Under the pieces are notes generated by a model. It ran no database searches, was not told the origin of the DNA, and worked only from the letters and a program-made list of their open reading frames with translations. Positions 17,619 through 24,942 of a stretch of 64,000 bases of DNA are shown in pieces. The DNA is from Salicibibacter cibarius. Lineage in GTDB: Bacteria; Bacillota; Bacilli; Bacillales; Marinococcaceae. Each line of letters begins with the position of its first letter. Position 1 is the stretch's first letter. Both the position numbers and the translations under genes were made by a program. The DNA lies in NCBI RefSeq assembly GCF_016495725.1, contig NZ_CP054705.1, forward strand, positions 620,001-684,000. Reading direction: 5' to 3'.

Positions 17619-19169
17619 ATGTTCCCATATCGACAGATGCTGGAATTACATGACGAGGAAAGGAGTTTACGAAGTATCGCAGCTATGACCCGCCGTTCAA
17701 GGCAAAAAGTAACGGAAGTCATACGCTTGGCGGAGAAAAGAGGGTTGAAGTGTCCGCTCGATGAGGAAATGACAGATGCTTGGATTGAAGATTTTCTATA
17801 TCCAGAGAAAAAGTTAGAAGCTTCTGGACGGCAAATGATTGATTTTGATTATTTGCATGAGGAGTTGGCCAAGCCCCATGTCACTTTGACATTGCTTCAT
17901 GAGGAATATGTGAGGAAAGCCCGGGACCAAGCGAAGATTCCCTATGCCTATCGGACTTTTACGGAACACTACCACAATTTTGCCCAGAAGTATAAAGCGA
18001 CCATGAGAATTAAGCGGAAACCAGGGGAATTGTTAGAAGTCGATTGGGCAGGTTCTACCCTATTTATCATTGATCCCGATACCGGGGAAAAAGTGAAAGT
18101 CTATGTATTTGTGGCAGCTTTACCGTGTTCTCAGCTTTCCTATGTGGAGGGCTCTTTATCCATGGATTTAGCTTCTTGGATTAAGCTTCATCAACACGCG
18201 TTTGAATACATGGGAGGCACCACCCAAATTATTGTGCCCGATAATTTAAGGACAGGGGTGACCAAGCATACCTCCAAAGAGCTGGTGTTAAACAAGACGT
18301 ATGAAGAAATGGTCCGCCACTATCACTCCGTGGTCATGCCAGCACGCGTGCGTTCACCCAAAGATAAGCCGAGTGTGGAAAGTTCGGTGAACACGGTGTC
18401 GACGTGGATTATCGCTGCGTTAAGGCATGTCCAATGTTTTACGTTGGAGGAAATGAACCAAGAGATCCGAAAGAAGCTAGGGGAGTTTAACCACCGGCCC
18501 TTCACAAAAAAAGAAGGCTCTCGCTGGTCAGCGTTTATGGAAGAAGAGAAGTTCGCCCTTACTCCTCTTCCCGTTAAACCCTACGAGATGTCTGAGTGGC
18601 GAACCGCCAAGGTGCAGCCTGATTATCACATCTCTGTGAAAAGCATGTTCTACTCCGTTCCCTATGAATACATCGGAAAGCACGTCGATGTGAAAGTCTC
18701 AGATCATGTGATCGAAGTCTATTTCGATCACATGAGGATTGCCTCACATCAAACATTATATGGGAAATACGGCCAACATTCTACTGTGAAAGATCATATG
18801 CCGGATAACCATAAGCATTACGTGGAACAAACGCCGCAAAATGCATTAGATTGGGCTACAGATGTTGGGGAACATACGCTTTCCGTGGTGAAGTTCTTGT
18901 TGGAGAGCTACGGGGTTGAAAAACAAGCGCTGAAGTCTGTTTTTGCCTTAAAGAAATTGGAACGCACCTACACGGTTTATGATATCGAACGTGCGTGTAA
19001 AATGGTCCACCAGATCACGAATCGGCCTACAGTAAAAAGTATTCAAACGCTCATCAAGAACAATAAAAAAGCAGACGCAGAGAAAGCTTTCACACAGAAG
19101 CAACAGAACGTCAAAAATAAGCATGCGTTTACACGTGGGGCTTCCTATTTTGGAGGGAAAAACAAATGA
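17619..19169 (+). CDS. istA: IS21 transposase IstA
   Basis: Protein of 516 residues. The N-terminal helix-turn-helix (LHDEERSLRSIAAMTRRSRQ) is followed by a retroviral-integrase-type DDE core with VDWAGSTLF (first D), IVPDNLRTGV (second D) and DKPSVESSVNTV (E). Length and order match IstA. The start ATG 17619 follows ACAGGAGG. The gene is intact and overlaps istB by 4 bases. IstA joins the ends to the target with help from the ATPase IstB. Confidence 0.96.
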   Translation: MFPYRQMLELHDEERSLRSIAAMTRRSRQKVTEVIRLAEKRGLKCPLDEEMTDAWIEDFLYPEKKLEASGRQMIDFDYLHEELAKPHVTLTLLHEEYVRKARDQAKIPYAYRTFTEHYHNFAQKYKATMRIKRKPGELLEVDWAGSTLFIIDPDTGEKVKVYVFVAALPCSQLSYVEGSLSMDLASWIKLHQHAFEYMGGTTQIIVPDNLRTGVTKHTSKELVLNKTYEEMVRHYHSVVMPARVRSPKDKPSVESSVNTVSTWIIAALRHVQCFTLEEMNQEIRKKLGEFNHRPFTKKEGSRWSAFMEEEKFALTPLPVKPYEMSEWRTAKVQPDYHISVKSMFYSVPYEYIGKHVDVKVSDHVIEVYFDHMRIASHQTLYGKYGQHSTVKDHMPDNHKHYVEQTPQNALDWATDVGEHTLSVVKFLLESYGVEKQALKSVFALKKLERTYTVYDIERACKMVHQITNRPTVKSIQTLIKNNKKADAEKAFTQKQQNVKNKHAFTRGASYFGGKNK

Positions 19170-19948
19170 ACCAGCAGAATATTGATAAACTAAAAACATT
19201 GAAACTATCAGGGATGGCAGAAGCCTATGAATCTCTTTTCACGAAGGCAGAAAATAAAGAGATGGATTTTGATACATTATTCGGCATCTTAATTGACCAT
19301 GAAGAATCCCGCCGGAAAAGTAATAAACTCAACCGTCTTCTCAAACAGGCAGCGTTTCCTGAACCGGCTTCAATCGAAGAGATCATGTATTATGATGACC
19401 GGAAACTAGACAAAGATTTACTCCAGCGTTTAGCCAGCGGAAGCTATATTCTGGATGGGCGAAATATTATCTTTAAAGGCGTGTCTGGAGCCGGGAAATC
19501 GTGGATGGCCGCCGCATTTGGCGTACAGGCGTGCCGACAGTTCTTCAAAGTACATTACACACGGCTTCCTGATCTATTAGAGGAATTTAAACTTGCAAAA
19601 TATCAACAGGATGACAGCTATGTCAAACTCATGAGAAAGCTTCTAAAGGTAGATCTTCTTATTCTTGATGAATGGCTGCTTCACGCCTTAACCAATGAAG
19701 AAGCAGCTCTCCTTCTTGAAATCATAAACGCAAGACGTCAGGCAAAACAATCCAACATCTTTTGTTCTCAATTTGATATTGATGGATGGTACGAGAAACT
19801 GGGAGATGGCACCTTGGCAGAAGCCATTCTCGACCGAATTATTCATGATTCCTATGATATTTTCATTGACGGAAAAGTGTCGATGCGCGAACGTCTTGGT
19901 GTGCAAAAACAAACGGCAAACGATAAAGAGAACAACAATTTTTTATAA
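19166..19948 (+). CDS. istB: IS21 helper ATPase IstB
   Basis: Protein of 260 residues, DnaC-like AAA+ ATPase. Walker A is GVSGAGKSW and Walker B is LLILDEW; the usual arginine-rich sensor region (ILDRIIHDSYDI) is near the C-terminus. It starts inside the istA stop (ATGA overlap). IstB loads on target DNA and activates IstA. Walker A has the GxxGxGKS form seen in some IS21 members. No defects were seen. Confidence 0.95.
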   Translation: MNQQNIDKLKTLKLSGMAEAYESLFTKAENKEMDFDTLFGILIDHEESRRKSNKLNRLLKQAAFPEPASIEEIMYYDDRKLDKDLLQRLASGSYILDGRNIIFKGVSGAGKSWMAAAFGVQACRQFFKVHYTRLPDLLEEFKLAKYQQDDSYVKLMRKLLKVDLLILDEWLLHALTNEEAALLLEIINARRQAKQSNIFCSQFDIDGWYEKLGDGTLAEAILDRIIHDSYDIFIDGKVSMRERLGVQKQTANDKENNNFL

Positions 19949-19976
19949 AAAACCTAGAAATGAAAGGGTGTTTAAA

Positions 19977-20294
19977 ATGAGGGAATACATGACACTCGCG
20001 GAGACTCTCGATCTCCTACACAATTATGAGATTGACTGCGATGAATTAGATGTTAGAAAATGGATCGCTGAAGGTGAAATCGAAGCAACAGAAAATGGAG
20101 AAGATTTCAATATTACAGAGCCAGCAGTATTATCGTTTTTGGTCGATTTAAGTCGTGTTGGAACACCCTATGAAAAAGGAATTAGTGATAAAACCAAAAT
20201 CGTAAGACTCGAGGAAAAAGTGGAAGAGTTACAAAAAAAGATTGATAAGCTGAAATGTGAGCTTGACTTTGAATTAGGGAGACTCCCATTTTAA
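19977..20294 (+). CDS. Small accessory protein carried by the IS21 element
   Basis: Protein of 105 residues starting at ATG 19977 behind a GAAAGGG site. Residues 1-55 (MREYMTLAETLDLLHNYEI... WIAEGEIEATENGEDFNITE) look like a small winged-helix or MerR-type DNA-binding fold; residues 70-98 form a charged coiled coil (KIVRLEEKVEELQKKIDKL). It lies 28 bases after istB and inside the inverted ends, so it travels with the element. Function is unknown; a regulator or target-choice factor is possible. Such a third gene is not part of the basic istAB pair. Confidence 0.75.
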   Translation: MREYMTLAETLDLLHNYEIDCDELDVRKWIAEGEIEATENGEDFNITEPAVLSFLVDLSRVGTPYEKGISDKTKIVRLEEKVEELQKKIDKLKCELDFELGRLPF

Positions 20295-20300
20295 TGGCTA

Positions 20301-20334
20301 AAGATATTCCCCGCCCATGGGCGGGGAATATCTT
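20301..20334. terminator. Perfect 34-bp palindrome, likely bidirectional terminator
   Basis: Bases 20301-20334 form an uninterrupted palindrome centred on CCATGG with arms AAGATATTCCCCGCCC. It lies 6 bases after the stop of the IS21 accessory gene and against the end of the minus-strand transposase frame. A hairpin of this strength would stop transcription from both sides. The flanking A and T pairs give only weak T-tracts. Confidence 0.7.
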
Positions 20335-21803
20335 ATTTCAAGCCGTTCTTTTCATCTGTGGTAAAGGGATCCGCATTGAGTGGTACATTTTCCTGCAAAA
20401 GGTGGTAAAAAAGACCGCACAAGTGGTAAGAATTGTCCGCCGTACTCAACGGTTTTCGCAAAAATTCCGGCAAGTTATCAAACAAGCGATCCAAAAACGG
20501 CTGAATTTGCTCGTCCGTGAGCAAGTGTTCTTCCGCCAGCATCGAGCCTAAAACATCAAGGATCATCAAAAGGGCTTCAGAAAATCGAAGATCCTCTATC
20601 TCATCACAACACATGAAAAACAGCTGACCAATCGTGCGAGGATCTTCTTCCTCCCGCGAGCTCACAGCGAGCATCATGTAGCGGAGAAAAACAATTGATG
20701 TGTGCGCAGTTAACGCATCATAACTGCGGCATTGGAATTCCTTGGCCAATCTCAAGTGAGATTTGGTCACTTTGAAAAAGCATTCAATGGCCCAGCGTTT
20801 ACCATAAATGCGAACAGTATCTTCTTCGGTATGATCCAGGTTCGTCGTGAGAATGGCTAACCACTGTTTCGAACGGTTACGATCACGAACAAAGATGATG
20901 CGAGCTTGAATCTCCCGTCCATTTTCATCCGAACCTAGGCCAACAAGAATGGAAGCAAGGATTTTTGCCCGGCCTCGTTTCTTGCGCACTTTTTGGTAAA
21001 GCTGGTTCAACGTATAGGATTCCCCTTCGTAGGTGTAGTGAATCTTGGGGGATCGCTTGATCATACATACGACATCCAGGGGATACTGGGTAACTACGCG
21101 TTTGATGATCGAAGGATACGCAAACCAGCTATCGAAAAGGAGCGTTTTAGCGCCAAGCTTCACAGGATTGATGTCATCCAGCAAGGTGAACAACGTTTCC
21201 GTCCCTTTCTGCAGTGCTTCTTGTCGGCGGCGGTAACCCACCGTTCGTTTGTCGATGGTCGGATTCACCTCCTGGAAACGGTTTTTTTCATTTCTCGAAC
21301 TTAGCAATGAAAAAGCCAAGGGCAGAAACGTCGCACCATCCGACCAACCAAGCGTAAGCATGCGAAAACCTTTAAAGTAGGCGCCTGTGCTGTGGTCTTT
21401 GACACGTGATAGGAGTTCGACGGCTTTACTGCGATTACGGTCATAGCTCGAGTCATCGACGATCAACACACCATCGCGATCCGTCAATGGTCGGAGGTAG
21501 GTCTCAATGAGATGCGCGCTCACCAAGACGAGACATTTTCGCCAGTTATACGTTGCGCGTTTCATCAAGTCGTACACGGCATCCTTTTCCGGCGCATCCG
21601 GAAGGCGGCCGGACTCGAGCGTCCGATAAAGATTCTTCCCTTGCAGAACGAGGGAAAAGATAAATTGTACAAGAACGAGGGCAGAAAATCCTTTTTCTTT
21701 ATGGATATTGGATTGGTCCAAAAAACGTACCAATTTTAGCCTGTTTGAAAAAGTGCGTCACGCGAGATTGTTGCTGGTTACCTTGATCAGAATTTGGTAT
21801 CAT
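20333..21803 (-). pseudogene. IS4-family transposase split by IS21 and frameshifted
   Basis: Read from 21803 (MIPNSDQGNQQQSRVTHFF) downward. The frame breaks at a run of six A on the plus strand (21720-21725); five would keep it open into FLDQSNIHKEKGFSALVLVQ. The core has the IS4 signs: DGVLIVDDSSYDRNRSK, LFDSWFAYPS and a YGKRWAIECFFKVTK segment. The IS21 insertion at 20449 replaces the natural end (LPEFLRKP then LLSRG and a stop, still present at 17435-17459) with about 30 residues read from the IS21 end. Both lesions suggest it no longer makes a normal transposase, though the A-run could be a sequencing slip. Confidence 0.85.
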
Positions 21804-21962
21804 TGAAACCACAGAAAACATCCTTTCTTTGGTTTTGGTGTGGTGCCTTTATTTTACCAAAGAACAGGGTGTTTTTTGCTTTTTTGGACAAAAAATCTGC
21901 TACAAATCCTAATTTTATAAGGGTTTACCTGTGATTTTCAGCTCCGAAAGTTGAGTTAACAA

Positions 21963-22018
21963 TAAAAGTGGTTAGATCAAAACTTAATACTTATAAATCG
22001 AATAACCTAAAAAGTTAA
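21963..22018 (+). pseudogene. tctA: Last codons of the interrupted tctA-like gene
   Basis: Directly after the second TTAACAA duplicate the frame continues IKVVRSKLNTYKSNNLKS and stops at 22016-22018. It joins in frame to tctA codons ending at 17373. This gives the true C-terminus of the gene, which is hydrophilic as usual for TctA proteins. The apparent C-terminus read directly after 17373 (TTQLSDMTNTRKPLI) is encoded by the IS end. Confidence 0.8.
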
Positions 22019-22153
22019 TACACAGAAACAAGTATGTTTTTAGTGAATACTTTGATTATATATAGTAATTGATTCATTTGTTTTGCTCTTCGGTGGGCGC
22101 CCCCGCGGGAGGGGAAAGATGGGGACATCGATTAAGATAAAAATTGATATCAA

Positions 22154-22180
22154 AACAGCAATGATCGTATTAGCGACATA
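22154..22180 (+). repeat. 27-bp direct repeat, copy 2
   Basis: Identical to 13934-13960, the end of the EamA gene, but here it has no gene in front of it. The preceding 135 bases (22019-22153) hold no gene and include a GC-rich spot near 22,100 that differs from the AT-rich surroundings. This marks the right junction of the rearranged block. Confidence 0.85.
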
Positions 22181-22228
22181 ATTATTAATTTGAAAACAAT
22201 ATTAATTAAAATAAAATTCAAAATTACC

Positions 22229-22257
22229 TTGACTTTGCGCGAGCCGTCATTTAAAGT
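22229..22257 (+). promoter_or_regulatory. Candidate sigma-A-type promoter
   Basis: TTGACT at 22229-22234 and TAAAGT at 22252-22257 are 17 bases apart. It lies 113 bases before the decarboxylase-like gene, just right of the repeat junction, and would allow the right half of the island to be transcribed independently of the interrupted left half. The -10 box matches the consensus only in part. Confidence 0.4.
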
Positions 22258-22370
22258 TAGTTAGTAATAACAAACACAAGGGAGTAGAATGGGGTGTGTT
22301 TAAATGGTTAAATAGAATCTACCTCAAATCAAGTGAAACATTATTTATATAATTATTAAGGAGGCTATTA

Positions 22371-23360
22371 ATGATGCTACGTTTAAGCTTAGCTACTGAA
22401 GATTATGACCGAGTTCGAGCTATTGCTGACCGGATTGTGAATGTACAAGGAGTCGAATTGGAAACCCTTGCATTAGAGCCGGAGGAATTGTTTTTCAGGA
22501 TGTCACGTTATCAAGATATAGATATTGCTGAATTTTCATTGTCCTCTTATACATTGAGTGTATCACGAGGTGAAAGTCCATTTATTGCTTTACCTGTATT
22601 CTTATCACGCGTGTTTCGTCATGGGAATATTTTAGTCAATAGAGATGCCGGAATTGATCACCCTGAGAAATTAAAAGGGAAACGAATAGGGGTTCCAGAA
22701 TATCAAATGACGGCTCCGGTTTGGGAAAGAGCAATTTTGGAACATGAATATGGTGTGGAACCAGGTTCAATTGAGTGGGTTACAGGAGGACAGGAGCAAC
22801 CAGGACGAGAAGAACGAATTCCTTGGAAACCACCTACAGGAATTTCAATTGAACCTGCTAGATCAGGAAAAAGTTTGACAGAAATGCTACTTGAAGGAGA
22901 GCTGGATGGTATGCTTTGCGCCCGATTACCATCTGCGTTTGATAAAGGTGATCCTCGGATTCAACGACTATTCCCAGATTTTAAAAGTGTAGAAAAACAA
23001 TATTACGAAAAAACCGGATTATTTCCAATTATGCATACAATGGTAATGAGAAAAGATCTTTATAATGAACATCCTTGGTTAGCACCAGAATTGGTAAAAG
23101 CCTTTCAAAAAGCAAAAGAAATTGCTGAAAAGAATTTATTTGAGATGGCAGCGTTAAAAACGATGTTGCCATGGCTTGTCGCAGAGGCTGAGGAAGAGCG
23201 TGAGTTTTTTCAAGGTAATTTGTGGCCTTATGGTGTAGAAGAAAATCGTAAAACGTTAGAAGCATTTTTGCAATATCACTATGAACAAGGCTTATCTGAA
23301 CGTTTAGTAGAGGTTGATGAGCTTTTTGCCCCCAATACAGTTGAGCAGTCTGCTATTTAA
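22371..23360 (+). CDS. 4,5-dihydroxyphthalate decarboxylase-like protein
   Basis: Protein of 329 residues, ATG 22371 after AAGGAGG. The sequence (LRLSLATEDYDRVRAIADRI; DIAEFSLSSY; ESPFIALPVFLSRVFRHGNI; LKGKRIGVPEYQMTAPVWER) fits the family annotated as 4,5-dihydroxyphthalate decarboxylase, a periplasmic-binding-protein-like fold with the ligand site between two lobes. There is no signal peptide, so it is cytoplasmic and more likely an enzyme than a transport receptor. It could decarboxylate a dihydroxylated aromatic or pyridine carboxylate made by the molybdenum hydroxylases. The precise substrate is unknown. Confidence 0.75.
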   Translation: MMLRLSLATEDYDRVRAIADRIVNVQGVELETLALEPEELFFRMSRYQDIDIAEFSLSSYTLSVSRGESPFIALPVFLSRVFRHGNILVNRDAGIDHPEKLKGKRIGVPEYQMTAPVWERAILEHEYGVEPGSIEWVTGGQEQPGREERIPWKPPTGISIEPARSGKSLTEMLLEGELDGMLCARLPSAFDKGDPRIQRLFPDFKSVEKQYYEKTGLFPIMHTMVMRKDLYNEHPWLAPELVKAFQKAKEIAEKNLFEMAALKTMLPWLVAEAEEEREFFQGNLWPYGVEENRKTLEAFLQYHYEQGLSERLVEVDELFAPNTVEQSAI

Positions 23361-23888
23361 TAGCTTTGTTTACCAAAACTTCATATTACTATTGAGGTGC
23401 AAAACGGTAGTCATGTCAATTACGTGCGATTTATAACAAACATAAAAGTCAAGCATATTTCGACGGACAAAAGCTGGAAACTAGAAAGTATAAATAAGTT
23501 TTCGATGTATTTTCGAGGACAAATCCCGGGATATGGGGCTCGGTTAGTATAGGCTTTTGACTTGCTTTACCTGGCCCTTATCTTTAAGTATGATAGTAAT
23601 CACTTTGGGATTTAAATCAATTAAATTGGTAAAAACAAAACATTCCTCATCTCTAACTTATGATAATAAAATCATATTCCCCATAGTGTTAGTTAGTGAT
23701 AACATTCAAATTGTTCCTTGAATACAATAACTATGCGTGCTTAAGTTTGCAAATGTAGGGAAATATATAATATAAGCAACTCATTACTAAGTACGTATAA
23801 TATGGTAGTGATATTGCTTATTTTGATTTGGTTTAATTGGGTAAAGTATTTCAGAAATCAAACGACATAATAAATTGGAGGGTAGATA
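23361..23888 (+). other. Gene-poor gap holding a second tctA-like C-terminal remnant
   Basis: No intact gene is visible. From about 23,558 to 23,717 one frame reads PLSLSMIVITLGFKSIKLV and then KTKHSSSL, which parallels LLSLSMVIIIFIFLTIKVV of the interrupted tctA. At DNA level about 33 bases near 23,577 match 17,325 with few changes. The rest looks non-coding and AT-rich and carries the leader of the next gene. This suggests that a second tctA-type gene once stood here and was lost. Confidence 0.5.
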
Positions 23889-24902
23889 TTGAAACATTTT
23901 ATAATTTTTATATTTATTTTTTTCGGATCTTTGTTATTTACAGCGTGTGAGAGTCAAGAACAGTCAACTGAGGCCGAATCGGGGGAATCTGCGAATGAAT
24001 CATTTCAAACTACTATAGCAGGTGGGACAGCCGGAGGAGCATGGACTGTTTTTACCGAGGGGATAGCAGAAACTATTCGAAGCGAAAACGAAGGATCTGT
24101 AATTACAACAGAACCAGGCGATATAATAGAAAATCCACTGGCGGTAGGAATCGACAGAATACCTTACGCTTTAACTTATTCTGTGACGGCAGATGCTGCT
24201 TTACATGGAGAAGAACCTTATGATCAATCTTATGAAGATATTAGAGCTATAAGTGTTGTTATACCTACTCAGCTTTATCAATTTGTTATAAGAGCTAATG
24301 CGGATTTTGATTCTATTGATGAAATTGTCGAAGAGCAAGCTCCGGTTCGTATAGCAATTAATGATTTTGGCAGTCCGGGAGATATTGCAACTCGAACTAT
24401 TTTTAATGAGTATGGTGTTACGTATGATGATATTCGTTCCTGGGGAGGTTCTATTGATCAATTAACTACGGCACAGTCCTTTGAATATATGGCTGATGGT
24501 CGTGTAGATATAGCTGCTGACATAGTGCCTGTTCCTGATTCTGGTATTGTGGAAGCTACAGCTACAATGGACATTGATATGTTACCTATAAGACAAGATG
24601 TTATTGATAGTGTCTCTGAAGATCTGGATGTATTTTTTGAAACTCTTCCAGAAGATACTTATGATTTCCTGGATGAAGATATAGATTCATTTAATTCTCC
24701 TGGATTGTTAATTACAAATAAGCAAGTATCTGAAGAAGAAGTTTATCAAGTTACTAAATCGATATATGAAAATTTAGACTATTTGTCTAATGTACATGAA
24801 GATCTCGCCTCTTTGGATGATGAGAATATCACTGAGGTGGGGGAGGTCCCACTTCACCCAGGTGCAGAAAAGTTTTATGAAGAAGAAGGATTGATAAATT
24901 GA
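23889..24902 (+). CDS. TAXI-type TRAP solute-binding lipoprotein
   Basis: Protein of 337 residues beginning at TTG 23889 behind GGAGGG. A lipoprotein signal ends in the lipobox FTAC, followed by a Glu/Ser-rich linker and then TIAGGTAGGAWTVFTEGIAE, the TAXI family signature (GGTxGGxW-type). It would bind the ligand for the fused permease encoded next. The ligand is unknown. Highly acidic composition suggests adaptation to salt. Confidence 0.87.
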   Translation: MKHFIIFIFIFFGSLLFTACESQEQSTEAESGESANESFQTTIAGGTAGGAWTVFTEGIAETIRSENEGSVITTEPGDIIENPLAVGIDRIPYALTYSVTADAALHGEEPYDQSYEDIRAISVVIPTQLYQFVIRANADFDSIDEIVEEQAPVRIAINDFGSPGDIATRTIFNEYGVTYDDIRSWGGSIDQLTTAQSFEYMADGRVDIAADIVPVPDSGIVEATATMDIDMLPIRQDVIDSVSEDLDVFFETLPEDTYDFLDEDIDSFNSPGLLITNKQVSEEEVYQVTKSIYENLDYLSNVHEDLASLDDENITEVGEVPLHPGAEKFYEEEGLIN

Positions 24903-24942
24903 TATCTTTGGTCCAATACCTATCAGGAAGCAGGTGTTATAA

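Larger units (their letters stand above)
17460..20448 (+). mobile_element. Complete IS21-family element
   Basis: The element runs from TGAGTA at 17460 to TACTCA ending at 20448. An 8-base target duplication ACGGTTTT flanks it (17452-17459 and 20449-20456). The two ends align without gaps over more than 90 bases and carry about 21-22-base-spaced copies of a TTACCAC-n-TGCGG box, the multiple transposase-binding sites typical of IS21 ends. It holds istA, istB, an extra 105-residue gene and a perfect palindrome. At 2,989 bases it is longer than many IS21 members because of the extra gene. It appears intact and is probably the youngest insertion in the nest. Confidence 0.93.
17374..21955 (-). mobile_element. 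IS4-family element inserted in tctA and itself split by an IS21 element
   Basis: The outer tips are CTCAACTTTCGGA at 17374-17386 and its complement at 21943-21955. They are flanked by a 7-base target duplication TTAACAA at 17367-17373 and 21956-21962. The inner bases of the ends are also alike (GTAAACC followed by TATAAA on both sides). Without the inner IS21 element and its duplicate the length is about 1,585 bases, normal for this family. Removing it joins tctA codons ...IFIFLT to IKVVRSKLNTYKS in frame. Confidence 0.9.

Noticed and set aside
20333-20448. C-terminal end of the IS4 transposase (FYHLLQENVPLNADPFTT) as genuine protein
   Set aside because: These bases align without gaps, as the reverse complement, with the left end of the IS21 element and carry its repeated boxes, so they are IS21 sequence read by accident. 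The real end is at 17435-17459.
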